Positions 1-12,987 are shown, numbered from the stretch's first letter. The stretch: 64,000 bases of DNA from Styela clava (GCF_964204865.1 NC_135254.1:7073001-7137000); one strand, 5' to 3'. A program made the numbers and translations. The notes: generated by a model not told the origin, from the sequence alone.

Positions 1-291
1 AAGTTCCGCATACAAAACTTCAAAATTATTTGGGTCCGGTCTTTCAAGAAATTATATTTCGGCATCCTTAAACCAGCACTTCCTCGGCCGGCTAATGATT
101 ATTACCAAATCAAGATTATTTATTATGGTGTTATAGTTCTTTTCATATATATTCAAAACTATAAAAGTCATTTTCTAAAAGGAAACTGGAGAAGTGGGGC
201 TAATGATCCAAAATAAAGAATTAGGTGCAGCCCGAATCCAATACTTGAAAGGTTCGGATTCGGACCGCAGTCCGCCAGTTGAGTAGCCCTG
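1..291 (-). mobile_element. hAT-like CAGGGCTACTCAACT element, cut by window start
   Basis: Right end GCCAGTTGAGTAGCCCTG at 274-291, with the same body as 3561-3876 in the opposite orientation (CTTCAAAATTA..GGGTCCGG). The other end lies before position 1. Confidence 0.65.
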
Positions 292-951
292 ACCTAGTGT
301 ACCAATTGTACATTAGATAGCAATGGAGTGCAACCTTTTTTACAGGAATACCATATACAGATAACTGGGTAAAACAGTGCAACTGTAATGGGTGAAAAAG
401 TGATTGTTTTTTAAATGAAATAAGACCAAGCATAGTAATTTTTGATTTTGAAGGATATGCTTGTCGAAAAAATTTTCTGAACACTTTCCCAACGTAACAC
501 TTAAAATTAGAGCAAGGGTGTGCAACCTTTAATACAGGAAGGCCACATACAAATAACTGGGTGAAACTGTGGGTCGCATCTTTATAGGCATTTTAGAATT
601 AAAATAACTTTGGTTATTTATTTTATGACATGTATTGTTCGCTTAAGATAAGCTATTTTTAAAACATCGTAACATCATAGAGATAGATAATGAAGTCGAC
701 TCAGGTATAGGCTTTGCAAAGCAAAGGGATTGGAACTACCTGCACGTTCCAGATAAAATATTGGTGAAAAATAATGATCGATAAAGTGTGTTAAGTTTAA
801 TAAAATATGCAAACCTAACAAATATTGAATTATATTTGAAAACAATATACATTATAGTTATTTACTCTCCTATTTGAATGGAAATTCGCAGAACTCCCAG
901 ATCATGCTCGCAGGACACTGGTTAAAAAGAGTGACGTGTGCAATATCTCAC

Positions 952-3900
952 CTCTCTTCAACAGTGATGACCTTTCCACTTTGATCTGCGATCTGTCCAC
1001 CAGCAGATGCTATAAGTCTATGATGCAAAGACATGAGAGCCCACCGAGAAGTGCGAGGATTTGAGTCTCCTCCAATTCCGTCTGGTTTATCTGCATTTTT
1101 AAGCGGAGAAAATTCATCTTCTCGTTTCACCTCAAGAACTGCGAACCTCCTGAAAAATAGAGGTCAAACGATATCATAAAGGTCAATCGATTTACTGAAA
1201 GAGTATCAACCACTTCTACTATTTTCACCGAAGATTCTCAAGGTTTACAAACTTCAAAATTACCGGGGTCCGGACATTTCAGAAAATTTATTTCATTAAA
1301 GAAACGAAACTTCAAATGCAATATTAAATTAAATACAAGAGCAATGAATGGCTCAAAATTATGGACACAAATGTCGCACATCGGTACCAGTACGGCAAAC
1401 TGTATGAAAAAGCTGTGTATGTAAATAGAATCAAAATCATCTAAAACTATAAAACGATGCTTGTCATGCCAAAATAAAGAAGTAGACATGGTCTAAATTG
1501 AATGGTCGAAAGGTCCAGATTCAGACAGCGGCCCGTCAGTTTAATAGCCCTGACATAGACGATATGCGAAAGACCCGGTAATTTCATCGCAAAGAAAATA
1601 CGTCGTCAATAAAGTAGTAAAATAAATTTCATGGCAGATTATTCTGTCTGCAGAAAAAATTAATAGGCTACATAGCAAATCCCAGTAGATGAATTTCTCA
1701 ATTTTTTATAACTTTGTATAATTAAAAGAATCGTCTCAAAAGTAATGATTGTCATTTTGAGAAAAACAATCTGATTCTATCAAATTTGTTGAAAACCATT
1801 GCTATAAACCAGAGTTTCCCAAACTGGGGTATGCGATGAATGCACAGGGGTCAGCAACCATATAAAAGAGTCTGATCGATTTTTAAGGATTAATTTCAAT
1901 CGAAGAGCCATTGCATCATTTTGGTTGAGTGTTGCGGACAAATTGAAATGACAAATAAATTTTATTGCCTTTTGCAACTACCTACGTGTGTGAGGAAGCT
2001 TTATCAGTTCTTATCAATATGATGAAAAAAAATATAGGAGAGACTTGCCGTAGAGACGGCTTACAAGAGTTTTCTTGTCACGAATTGTTCCGAGAATCAA
2101 TGAATAGTGCAGTGAAAAGTCACCTCATCCATTATATTAATGTCGTTTGCATTGTTGAGAAATGTGATACGGCATAGGATGGGGGGTGGGGGGGGATCCA
2201 TCAAAACTAAGATTCACAAATATAGGTCCACGGCCCGAAACAAAATTTGGGAAATCCTGCTCTATACTACTGAAACCAACTTTGAATCAAACTTGGAAGG
2301 ATAATTTGAAGAATTGGAAGATAACAAATTATGCTTACTCTGAAAACTTGAAGACATCAAAAACAAATTTTTCCATCTTGATACCGTTGGGGGTAGAGGG
2401 AGTCACTGTTTTACCATCTTTGTTCAAGTAAGGAATTTTTTTCTTCGCTACGTGATGATAGAGCTGACTTTCTTGTTCCAGACTGAAACATAAAATTTGG
2501 AAACTATTTGATAGTAATATTTAATAAAATTTGAGTAATCTATACAATACATTCTACTTTAACAAATGGATTGAAAGTTGTAAATAATAATTTTATAGGA
2601 ACCATATGGTACCTCATTACACTCAGCGATGGCTCCTATGTAACCAGGGTTTTTATGGCACCAGGGCTGTGGAAAAATCTACAATTTATTTCAAACTCTA
2701 AGTTAGTGGAAATTTCAACTTCGACTGCATCTCTGAATCTACAAGGAAAACGAATTTTGTAATAAAAAGCATATACAAGCATTCTTTATTAATTTGTCAA
2801 GAATGCTTGTAGACTTTTGTAAAAAAAAATTGAATTCGACATTCACCATTAAAATTCTGAAATTACAACTACAATAAAATCAAAATTTCAAACTATGACT
2901 CTAGCCCTGACATTGGCAAAGTACGGCCCCACGGCCTAATCCGGCTATTCGTGAATTTCAATCCGGCCTGCCTGATGCTGCCACAACCAAACTAAAACCA
3001 AATTTTGATGTTTTAGCAAAAAATAACTCAGGGAATGTTTAGTTTTAGCATGAAGCCTTTCCACTTTTGCTTTTGTAACACTGTAAATATTGTTGATGAA
3101 ATGTAAGAATTTACGTCAACTCACACGGCCCGCCAGTCTAGGTGGACGAATGGGCGAATGGATGGACGGGGGGCGAAAACCTTGCCCCCCCCCCCTGCTC
3201 TAGCTCAACACCAAATCATGCAAAGACTTCATAGTCCTGCTAACTAAATGAGATATCTCAAATTTAACTGTATGATACACTATTTAACATAGTAATTGAC
3301 ATACCTGCAAACATTCTTCAAGAAATCTAGAGTAAAGAAATGATTGCAAATGTTTCCTGCAGAAAACGTGAGCTTCCCGGATTCAGTTCGTAGACATGCA
3401 GTTTCCGATGTTATTTCGGAATATTCTACGACTTGGTAAACATTGTCAACAAGACAAACTACGCCGACCGCTTCGTCGGGATGATTTTTTTCGACAACCT
3501 ACCAAAATAAAAAATAGATTTTATTCTCAAAAAGTTATTTTCAAATAGCATCCCCTAAACCAGGGCTACTCAACTGGCGAACATTTCAACCATTTAATTC
3601 GGACTGCATCTGCTTGTTTATTTCGGCAGCATTAGCATCGTTTTATAGTTTTAGATGATTTTGATACAATTTAAATACACAGCTATACAGTTTGTCGTAC
3701 TGGACATTTGTGTCCATATTTGCGAGCCATTCAATGCTCTTGTATTTAATTTAATATTGCATTCGAAGTTTCGTTTATTTAATGAAATAAATTAATAAAT
3801 TTTCTGCAATGTCCAGACCCCAGTAATTTTGAAGTTTTCTAAACTGACCTTTGGTGAAAATAGTTGAGTAGCCCTGCCCTAAACCATGTTTGCAAATCTT

Positions 3901-6900
3901 CTACCATTCATCCGCGTATTACACAATTCAGAAAAAAAAATCTTGCAATATTTGAAAATATTATTTTAATATGCATTTAGAATACAATTCAGTATTTTAT
4001 TCAATTTTTGATCATCTTTGAACTCACCATTAAACTGGTGCTACCATGAGGCAATATAAAAAATGTATAAATGAATGTATTCGTTTATTTTTTAGGAAAG
4101 ACCCCAAAAAACTGTCAAAAAAATACAGTCATATTACCTTAGCACCACAGTCAGCTCCCTTTTCTCTACAGAATCCAACAAATACAGGGTCAGCCATCTT
4201 GACCAGAATATTATCCACACAATAAACATGTGTTGCACGAACTCCACGCCTCGACATGTCATCAAGAACGCCATGCTCGCGAAGCGCTCTGTAAAGTCCT
4301 CCGTTTCCATCTGAAAAAATACAGTTCGTTATTTCTTTTTCTGAATTTTTATACAACACTTATCATGCTTTTCGCTCTTAATAACAAAGACCTAGATATG
4401 TAAGGAGTTACCATCATTTGGAAAAATCGATATTTTTGGTTTCGGCATTGCTTACCCAATTTTTCACACTCCAGGTAAGAAGGGGGTTCGTGGGATTTGA
4501 ATTCAAAATGTGTAATCTGCAACGGCAACACATTCAAGTTCAACGCACCTCATTTGATCATAATTGTAAGCATGTGTAATGAAGCATAACCTTTCTGAAT
4601 TTGCCATGTACAACGCATGGACGTAGGAATGGACCTACCTAACCGAATATGTCGCACCCATGGTCGAGTCATTCTCCGTTAAGGTTTTTATTCTATTTTC
4701 TACAAATATTGCATCCTAATGTAACAGAGGTGCTGGTATTTTTTTCAAATAAAATAAATAAACTATAAAATAGAATAGAGTACTAACACAATAAATTAAC
4801 TTATATAGACACACCAAGATTTTATTAAAGTATGCTAAAATAATTCACGTCATTTCAATAAAATAAATAACCACCTGGGGCAGTAGCGATCTTGTTCTTG
4901 GCAGCAAGAATAATTTTCTTGTTGAAATCAACGCAAGGAAGTGTGAATTGCTCGAACAGAATAACATTGTTTTTATCCAATCCAAAGTAGGAGTGTTGCT
5001 CAAAAAAATCCAAAGTCTGCTGTTTCGTGGCTTCACTGGTCATTATATACCTGAAAAAAACATTTCAATTTTTTTGAAATTTTACAGAGGTACTCGGGTA
5101 CTCCCAAAGAATATGAACCAAGATGCTGGACACCAGAACGTAGTATGTGTACCAGGTTAGGGTTAGGCCATAACTTTATTCCAATTTTCCTTATTTTAGT
5201 TCTATTACAAGTTCGGGGACTAGCCAAGTGACTCCCGTAGTATTTGTACCTGAAATTATGACCTAACCCTAACCTTGTACACATACTATAATATGGTGTC
5301 TGCCATCTTAGTTCACATATGCACTTTTCCAAAATTTTCACAGAAAACAATCGTGTCTCACCAAGCTATGACTCCTTTTTTGCCAGTCCTTTCAAAAGCC
5401 AACTGCTCCAATCGCCGAATCCTTTCAGCCTGAAGTTGGTAAAGAGTTTTGCCAGAAGGGAGTCCTACATTGTACATTCCTTTCGGATACTTCACCCCCA
5501 GCCGGGTACCCTGGCCCCCAGCCAGTAAAACGACTGCAATTCGGTCGTGAGAGATTTCCTCGAGACCTAGACAATAAGAATAGGACAGGATATATTATAT
5601 TTATCACAGGGGAGAGGAAAGCCGATAAGACGACTCAATAATTATATGGCATACCACGGCCTCTCGTCGGTTACCAGTCCATGTGATTAGTTAGCCAGTT
5701 ATTTGTTTCAGAAGCATGGACTTGATGGTGGAGAAAGTCATAACCAGAAAAACGTTGAAGATTATCAAGCATAGTCAAAGGGATGTGTGTGGCATGCTGA
5801 GCTCTTCGTAACCATGGGTATAATGTATGATGAAAATTTATTTGGATTTACTCTTATCGTTATGCATTGTCGTTGCTTTTTGATGCTTTTCCAGATTGTA
5901 TTCAACGAGCTCGCTATGCTTCATGATTGCTGATTACCAACCTTGCATGCTACCATACACTGCCGGGCAGTGGCGTGTCAAACTTTTCTGCTACACTGGG
6001 CGACTTTCTCCTTAAACCAAACTTCAAAAATGATTTGGGGGATAAACGAACTATAAATGTTGTTATACAAGTAAGATTATTATTTAAATCATCAAACTAA
6101 GCAACAAACTGAACCCTATAACGTGCTGCCGGGGACAGCTGCCCCTTTGGTCCCTCTCTAGGCCAGTCACTGCAGCTGAGCCCTATCTTCCAATAACTTA
6201 CCTAACACTTCCCATCTCTTCGCGTTTTCATCGTTCATGTCGGTTGCACTTCCAAAATGTTCAGAAGGAATGGGTTTCATCTTCTGATCAATGTTATTCG
6301 AATGTCCGTTGTTAACTGGAGCAAGCGCCCTGGTCACATACCCTGAGGAATAATTGTTCAATTATTGAGTTTAGAATGCTACAATTAGAAAATGATTACT
6401 CTGAATATCTTCAGTTGTACATTTGAAAAAAAAATTTTCAAAATTGCGGAAAGGGTGGCCAAAACCAAATAATATGTTAATTTCCAACTGATATTTTTGG
6501 AATCTATTCTAAATCGGGTCAGATTCGGCAAAGAAATTTGCAAAAACATTCTAAATTCATCCAGAGGAATCAACTTCTGTATCATTATTATGAGTTACAA
6601 CATATTGATTCGCAAAGATATGCCCAACCACTAATTCATTCAGTTGTCATAAATTGATAGGCTTTGCAGCGATAATAAATTATGATTCAGGTTGGTCCAA
6701 AAAAACAAAAACAGCATGCAGATATGCTTACTCATTTCTTCCCCAATGTGTTTTTATATCTTTTAGGTTCCAGATTGTTTTAGGTTATATTTGATTTATA
6801 TTTTGCAACCCACATCACAGAAGAAAGCAGGAAACTTTCAGACTTTAAAAAAAAACTATTATTCTTTTCAAGAGTGAAAACCCGACTTGGGAACTGACAA

Positions 6901-7126
6901 AAAGTCTAGCTGTGTTACCTCATTTTTTTTTAGCGACTACCCTATATATATGCATGTATATTCTTCCAAGAGATGTCAAAAACATAATATATTCACCATT
7001 CAATTCATTGATATTTATCTTTTTAATATCCTGAGTTAGTTGAGATTGTTCCTTCGTCGATAAATCATTCCAGTAAGTCAGTAAATGATCCTGGTCATAG
7101 GACTTCAATGTATCGTAAAGTTCCAT
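952..7126 (-). CDS. UAP1: UDP-N-acetylhexosamine pyrophosphorylase (UAP1 family), 8 exons, 3' end missing
   Basis: Cytosolic enzyme that makes UDP-GlcNAc from UTP and GlcNAc-1-phosphate for glycan and chitin-type synthesis. Coding exons on the minus strand: 6997-7126, 6202-6342, 5362-5566, 4875-5050, 4138-4310, 3305-3498, 2339-2482, 952-1149. Every junction is GT-AG and the phases join, giving about 453 aa. The N-terminus ([17 protein letters not shown]) matches the family. Exon 3 carries the nucleotide-binding signature [10 protein letters not shown] followed by [16 protein letters not shown]; exon 4 has WYIMTS; exon 5 [10 protein letters not shown] and [14 protein letters not shown]; exon 6 [19 protein letters not shown] and [11 protein letters not shown]; exon 7 [14 protein letters not shown]; exon 8 [12 protein letters not shown] and ALMSLHH. 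About 55-60 C-terminal residues expected from the family lie beyond position 1. No frameshift or stop seen. Exons 6 and 7 were found by reading the minus strand, not as long ORFs. The start ATG at 7126 is preceded by AAAAAG, a usable context. Confidence 0.93.
1205..1552 (-). mobile_element. hAT-like CAGGGCTACTCAACT element, degraded, UAP1 intron 7
   Basis: Body matches 3561-3876 in reverse (CTACTATTTTCACC, AACTTCAAAATTACCGGGGT). Right end CAGTTTAATAGCCCTG; the left tip is decayed and no TSD is clear. Confidence 0.65.
1808..2180 (+). mobile_element. hAT remnant with transposase C-terminal fragment
   Basis: At 1970-2110 the plus strand reads [19 protein letters not shown], similar to the TTYLCESGFS.LVNIK region of ZBED5/SCAND3-type hAT transposases. 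The left part (CCAGAGTTTCCCAAACTGG) looks like a hAT terminus. Not transcribably intact. Confidence 0.5.
2906..3196 (+). mobile_element. hAT-like GGCCC-rich element, UAP1 intron 6
   Basis: Shares GCCTGATGCTG.CACAACCAAACTAAAACC and ACACGGCCCGCCA with 44124-44429. Flanks ACTCTAGC and GCTCTAGC agree at 7 of 8. Contains a run of C at 3185-3195. Confidence 0.65.
3561..3876 (+). mobile_element. hAT-like CAGGGCTACTCAACT element, UAP1 intron 5
   Basis: CAGGGCTACTCAACTGG at the left, GTTGAGTAGCCCTG at the right; perfect 8-bp TSD CCCTAAAC at 3553-3560 and 3877-3884. No coding capacity. Confidence 0.88.
5088..5322 (+). mobile_element. GGTGCTCC foldback family, UAP1 intron 3
   Basis: Both arms present: ACCAAGATGCTGGACACC..GTACCAGGTTAGGGTTAGGCC on the left and the inverted counterpart ending GGTGTCTGCCATCTTAG. 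Ends decayed, no clear TSD. It begins 38 bp from UAP1 exon 4. Confidence 0.75.
5605..5825 (-). mobile_element. degraded tRNA-derived SINE, UAP1 intron 2
   Basis: GGGGAGAGGAAAGCCGATAAG, CCACGGCCTCTCGTCGGTTACC and a SINE-body relic (GGTGGAGAAAGTCATAACCAG). Lies just upstream of exon 3. Confidence 0.65.
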
Positions 7127-7663
7127 CTTTTTAGGGTTAAATATAAATTATTATAAATCTGAAAAAATGAAAACGTTGATGATTTGGGTAACAGATAATT
7201 AACTACCGGTACTTCTCTTTTCTATGCCTTGCCCAAATCAGGTTCAAAGGCTATAAGACCCCACATTTTCCAATTTAACTTAAAAATAATGAACAGGGAA
7301 AAACAAAAAAACATTCAGGCTTTACAAAACAAAATAGCAGTTTTATAGTGTTACATCCGACATAAATAAGTTTTATTGCTCGACCTGTACTTCTAATCAT
7401 CTAATTTATTCCACCTTCTAAAACTGAATTACATTATAATTTACTATTGCCGTTTTCCTATTTTTCCTGAGGAAAAGTTTATGGTAAACTATGATAAACC
7501 ACATTTTACTTGTCAGATTACTAAATAAGGAATCCAATATATTAAGAAAATCCATTTTATTTCATGTAAACATAAAAGAATTCTAAAATTCAGGCAATTA
7601 TCATAGGATAAATTTGTTGAGCAAGGTACATCATCATTGGCCACTATGCTGATTATATAATTA

Positions 7664-7878
7664 CCGATGGTACCCATGTAGAATGTGTACGAGGTTAGAA
7701 TTAAGACATAATATTATTCTGATTTTCTTATTTTAGTTCATTTACGAGTTCGAGGGCCAGCCAAGTGAATATACCCCCCCTGCCCATAAGAGTCAGTTCC
7801 TTTACACATCTTGATGTAAAGTTGGCGAACAAAATCAGTTACCTCCATATAGGTACACATACATTATTCTGGAGTGCC
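7664..7878 (+). mobile_element. GGTGCTCC foldback family, 'CCCTTTACAC' subtype
   Basis: Has GTGTACGAGGTTAG, TTTAGTTC..TTACGAGTTCG and TACACATCTTGATGTAAAGT as in 45380-45594. Perfect 8-bp TSD TATAATTA at 7656-7663 and 7879-7886. Confidence 0.78.
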
Positions 7879-7886
7879 TATAATTA

Positions 7887-8318
7887 GGGCAAGCCCTAGT
7901 CACATTTTGAGAAAATTTTCCCAATTTTATTTCAATTAAACAATGAATAATTGCATATATTGAACAAGGTGGGGAAAATTCAAAAATACAGCAAGTTTTA
8001 CAATATATTGCACCATTAATCTACATGCATTCAATCACTCTTGATATTTTTTTGGTCAATCGTAACCTTGCTCGGGGGGTCAGTCTCTCTGAGTTCCGAG
8101 AAAATTTACCTAATTGTTTAAATCGCTCAAATCCCTTTGCTAGTAAACTGAGTTATTTCCAACATACACATAGTCTTTTATCACTGTCACCATTTCTTAT
8201 TTAAATACATATCATTCTTCCAGAAATAAAGCTATAAACTGCTCTTTGAATTTTGAATCTTTGATTAAACTCACTACACATATATACACATAATCTTTTA
8301 TCAACAAAATTCAAATAT
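7887..8318. other. no feature seen
   Basis: AT-rich DNA upstream of UAP1. Position 7127-7663 likewise shows only AT-rich flank, which should contain the UAP1 promoter, though no element can be named. Confidence 0.5.
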
Positions 8319-8500
8319 ACAGAGTGTCCATAAGTCCACTTACAACTTCAATTTTGTTATGAAGTCAGTTCTCAATGTATTTTAACCAGGTTTGTTGTTT
8401 TTTAATAAGTCATTGTTCAAGTATTTTTTTACTTCATCTAATACATCTGTGGGCCAAAACAATATTTGGTATCGATAAATTCCCTTTGCAATTTCAATAC
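8319..8500 (+). mobile_element. mariner-like short element, left end 'ACAGAGTGTCCATAAGTCC'
   Basis: Shares CAGNGTGTCCATAA, TTTTGTTATGAAGTCAGTTC and the GGCCAAAACAATATTTGGTATCGATAA block with 41433 and 46159. ORF-less. Confidence 0.6.
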
Positions 8501-8907
8501 TTTATGGACACGCTTTACATTTGTTTAGCGTTTCTAAATTGTCTATCTATAATATACCAAAAGCAAACTGATAAAGGAATAGGAATCATATAGATTTAGC
8601 ATATGGGCGTTACCTTTACAGTTCCTTACTAGCGGTCTCTAATATATTGTTATAATTCAAACAAATTATATCGTTATGCCGTAAAACCACAGTTATCTCC
8701 CTTTAAACAAACAATTATAGTAATATATGACCACCGGACACATAGATAATAAAATTTATTTAACTCTCAGGACGAGTTGTGGAATATTTCCATGAAGAGT
8801 ACCGGCAGTGTTCTAAATACACAAATAAACAATTGAGTCTCCCGATTCCTGGAACTATTTAAGTACATTATTTGGATTACAGATATGAGTAAGTAGGCAT
8901 AAGGGCG

Positions 8908-9095
8908 CTTTCCGTAGTATGTAAACCAAGATGGCGGACACCGAAACGTAGTATGTGTACCAGGTTAGGGTTACACCATGATTTTATTCCAATTCTTCTT
9001 ATTTTAGTTCTATTACGAGTTTGGGGACTAGCAAAGTAACTCTCGTAGTATTTGTACCTGAAATTATGGCCTAACCCTAACCTGGTACACATACC
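8908..9095 (+). mobile_element. GGTGCTCC foldback family, right arm incomplete
   Basis: Left arm CCAAGATGGCGGACACCG and GTGTACCAGGTTAGGGTTA present; right arm stops at TGGTACACATACCAACC. Confidence 0.7.
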
Positions 9096-9099
9096 AACC

Positions 9100-9770
9100 G
9101 GGGTACTTAACTTTTTTTAATACAAGCGTTCTAGGTTACTGAACCTTCAGTTATAATCATACACGGATATACAATCATTCATGTGTAAACGAATTTTTAT
9201 CATTCTCGTAATAGTATTCAAGAAATTTTGAGGTTCGGTCCTTTGAGGTTCGGTCCTTGAGTATTCTATGAATGAATATGCTATATAGATGTTGTTTTGT
9301 CTTACAAACTCCTTTGTACAAACAGTTTTGTATACTCCACCCTTACCTCTGTTATCACACCCACTCCTTGCACAACTGTCTGTATAATAAACGACCATAT
9401 TATACATATTATAATTTATACATATCAAAAAGGGGTGTGTGCCACACATTCGTGTTTTAGGCCAGTATGGTCTTGTGCATACATTCAGTCTTCAGTGTTT
9501 ATATTTACTACCTCTTTTATATCGCTTTTATGAGAGGAATAAACATACATACATACTTTTTAAACATTACTATACTGTGAGGCTTGAATGACAAAAATTT
9601 TAATGAAAATATTTCAAATAATTCATGAATAAACAACCATCAAACATCTACAATACTGATTACTATAACTATGGTAATTTTGAATCAATTTGAATCCAGA
9701 CTATTTAATGTATTAAAAATTGAATTTAATGAAGAAGACACACAAAATCAATTACTAATAAAAAGGTGCT
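9100..9770. other. no gene; short direct repeat only
   Basis: GAGGTTCGGTCCTT occurs twice in tandem at about 9230-9257. Open frames here overlap on both strands and have no family resemblance. Confidence 0.5.
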
Positions 9771-10050
9771 CCAGAAGTATGTGTACTCCAGAAGTGTGGA
9801 GGTAACTAATTTTTACCTACTTTACATCAAATTGTGTAAAGGGACTGAATCCTATGGGCAGGGGGTATATTCGCTTGGCGAACTAAGAAAATAGAACTAA
9901 AATAAGGGAAATCGGAATAAAATTATGGCCCAAACGGAACCTGGTACACATACTACGAGAGGGTACTCCTGAAGTATGCGCACCAAAATGTCGCATAACC
10001 AGAACCCTAACCTGGTACACAATGCGAGTTCGAGAGAGGTCCTACGAGAG
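9771..10050 (+). mobile_element. GGTGCTCC foldback family, two partial or rearranged units
   Basis: Contains GGTGCTCCAGAAGTATGTG, TTGTGTAAAGGGACTGAATCC, TGGTACACATACTACGAG and a second start GGTACTCCTGAAGTATGCG. Probably one copy inserted in another. Confidence 0.6.
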
Positions 10051-10552
10051 TACTAATAAAAAGGTAGCCTTCTGCTTCATTTTGAATAAGCTCTCAGATC
10101 AACCTATTCCCTACTCCTAACAGTATGAATGACAAAAAAGCAATTAAACAATTCAACAAATCAAGTTTACACCATCGGAGTCACGTAAACGTTGTGTAAA
10201 TATTGTCAAACAGATAAGAAAATTTGAATTAATATTATTAATTGAACGATTGCCCTTGGACTTTGAACTTTTAAAATTCTTTCAAATAAAGCTAAGAGAT
10301 TGCGATTCCAATTTTAAAGTAATTGAGTAAAGTAATTGTCAGCCAGAATTATATATAATTACTATAGCTCCATTAATTAATACAATAATGAATTTTAATT
10401 TTGATAAAATACAAATGATCATACTTTGCTATAGCACTGTCGATTTAAATTTGGTATAAATTTAGATTTTTATTGATTTAATAGCAAAAATAATAAATTT
10501 AACATAAAAATATTATTCATTTATAGGACGAGTGGATTTAATTTAAAGTGTC

Positions 10553-10630
10553 TATAAAGTCTTAAAAATTGTTAAAATCGCAAAAATAATTCATCGATAC
10601 CATAATATTGTTTTGGCCCTCACAGATGTA
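10553..10630 (-). repeat. mariner-like fragment
   Basis: GTCTATAAAGTCTTAAAAATTG and TCATCGATACCATAATATTGTTTTGGCCCTCACAGATG match the 46159 element. Confidence 0.5.
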
Positions 10631-10639
10631 AGCTAAGCT

Positions 10640-11851
10640 AACCTATTTGTAAGAACAGATAGATATTTACATGACATCAAAATAAGATTCAAAAAAGAAT
10701 AATATGAACCTTCTTGAATTGGAAAAAATACCTGAATACAATTTTTATCCAATATATTTTTAAATTACCGTATTATAAAAAATTCAATTATTTAAAAATT
10801 CGACTCGATTAGAAAGCCATTACTGCCTAAATAAACACCACAAGAAGATGATGATTGAAAACTAAACATGACTTAATCCTATTATGAATAACCAATCATG
10901 ATAATGAGTTTGACAAAGTCACCACCAAAACAGATTAAACCCTTATTAATTGTAAATTAAACAAGATTGTCTCAGTAATGCAGACTGCACTCATTGCATG
11001 AAGTAACCACTGCAAGAAATATACAGAAAACAACAACGGACATTAATTATTTTTCATGTGACTGACTGTTGTGACATTCATAATGAAATGTAATTGTAAA
11101 TATAATAAAATGCTAGGGCATTTTCTTTTATGTGTATTGTGAAAAATTGAATTTACGCTTTTACATAAATCGCCAGCACAACAAATGCACTATACATAGT
11201 CACATAGTCACAAATAATGATATTTCAAATGAATCCCAGATTGAAAAAAATTCATAATTTCACATTTCAAAATCAAATCACGGTACTTCTAATTTAAATT
11301 CTTAAAACCTGTTTAGAATGGCAATAACTTCAAAATTACGTTACACTAAATGCTTTGGATATACTTAGTTGAATTATGACCTTGTAGGAACTAATAACGC
11401 TTCGAAGAAGAAGTTTCTAATCAGACAAAGTGTGTATAGGCTGGGCAAATGTTTGAGCTGTCACCGGGATCGTTACACAGACGCTGATAACTTCGCGTTT
11501 ATTAAATATAGTCGGCAAACAATACTTAGAAATCAAGTTGATTTATTCCGTAATGCGTCATTGATATTAATTCCTATTATTAATTAATATACAATAAAAT
11601 GAAACAAGATAAGGAATATAATATTCTGAATCACGTTCACTCTTTTGTGTGCACTCTTTATTTTTAGTAGGTGGGCATGTACTTGTACACTTTTTAACTT
11701 TATTTTAGGTTATGCTTGCCTCCCAGGTATCTCTGCACTTTGTTTGCCTGTTTCCATTTTGTGTTGTTTATGTCAGAAAACCGAAATAAAATGATTGATT
11801 GGTCAGTATATATTCTTATCTTAACATAAAAGTATAGGTATTAAAATTTTT
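10640..11851. other. no feature seen
   Basis: Very AT-rich. The 72-codon open frame at 11369-11587 resembles nothing I know and has no splice or codon support. Confidence 0.5.
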
Positions 11852-12171
11852 CGTTCAAGGTGTGGCTCATTGTGCTAAGCGTTAGGAATACGCTTGCCAC
11901 CGCACCTCTGATATCTCTGCTTGGGTTTACAGGATGGTTATTTGCGAGAGGATTGCTGGACTCCTCGCCGCCGTAGGGTGGTTCACATACCTGCTGGTCG
12001 GTTACGGCTTCCTCCACCATCAAGTCCATGCTTGCGAAAACAAATAACTAACTAATCCCATACCCGACTTGGAATGGTAACCGGACGAGAGGCCGTGGTT
12101 TGCCATACGGTTAAGCCGTGTTATCGACTTTTCTTCTCCCCGGGATAAATATGTAAATCTTATACTATCCT
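11852..12171 (+). mobile_element. tRNA-derived SINE, near full length
   Basis: GTGTGGCTCATTGTGCTAAG head, B-box region partly deleted (TGGGTTTACAGG), then the standard body and CCCCGGGATAAATATGTAAATC tail. Confidence 0.8.
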
Positions 12172-12826
12172 TAAATAGTAAGTATGTTGACCAGACCAAC
12201 TTTACTCTATCTATCTAATATCTATTATAATTTCCGATCAAAATCCTGTCTCAAAAAGACCAGATCTTATTTTACTTATATAAGGTTGTGAGCAATCATA
12301 CAGATAAAACAAAGAACTGTTCTTCACTTAAAAAAATGGTGACAAATTGATTGATCAATCAATACTTATCAATAAAGCAGAAGTATAATTTACCAATCCT
12401 TATGAAATTGACTATAAAATCACAATTTAATACTTGATGGATCAATATAAAATTTTGAATGAAACTAAATTAAAAATGAAGATTTTTAAAGAAAAAAGAA
12501 TTTAGTATTTCCCAAAATAATAGGAAGGTGGCTTAATCATAACAACAAATTCTGGCATCATATCCAGCAGCAAGCTTAGTTAAGAGTTTGCTACTCTATT
12601 GTTAAAGAATTCTTTTGCACAAGATCATCTCCAGCATGACTGAAGCCTTCGTCTCCCCAATCAGCGATGCAAATTCCGAATTCTCAATTATGCAAATATT
12701 AAAATATCTCATAAAGTAATGATTTAATTTCTGCAGGACCAACTACTTATCCTTCTTCTATGCTTTTGTAATTGCTTATCCGTATGCATATAATGCAAAG
12801 ATGCTGCAGCAAGAGTAAAGACAACT
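12172..12826. other. no feature seen
   Basis: AT-rich single-copy-looking sequence. The same applies to 12988-13698 apart from a short CGATGACGCAGCTTAATCG relic of the SINE body near 13570. Confidence 0.45.
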
Positions 12827-12987
12827 ATCCTAAGTGATTCAAGAGTCTTGCTACACACTAACACAAATATATTTTTGTAACATTTCGTCTGACCAAGTTG
12901 AACTATGTATGTCTGAAGAATGACAAAGAAACATTACAGAAATATATTTGTGTTAGTGTGCAGCAAGACTCTTGAATCACCTAGGAT
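12827..12987 (+). mobile_element. 161-bp hairpin element
   Basis: Left arm ATCCTAAGTGATTCAAGAGT.. through CACTAACACAAATATATTT is mirrored almost perfectly by AAATATATTTGTGTTAGTG.. to ACTCTTGAATCACCTAGGAT: about 48-bp arms around a 65-bp loop. A TA on each side is compatible with Tc1/mariner-type insertion. Confidence 0.75.

Noticed and set aside
5140-5170. Interstitial telomere tract
   Set aside because: Only two TTAGGG units occur and always at the same place inside the foldback element arms, so it is a transposon feature and not a telomere fusion scar.
5033-5350. 105-codon minus-strand frame overlapping UAP1 intron 3
   Set aside because: It is the translation of a foldback element; similar frames recur at 8877, 36131, 44628 and 50924 because the element is repeated.
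9147-9533. Overlapping open frames of 62-100 codons on both strands
   Set aside because: They lie on both strands over the same bases, which fits simple-composition DNA better than genes.
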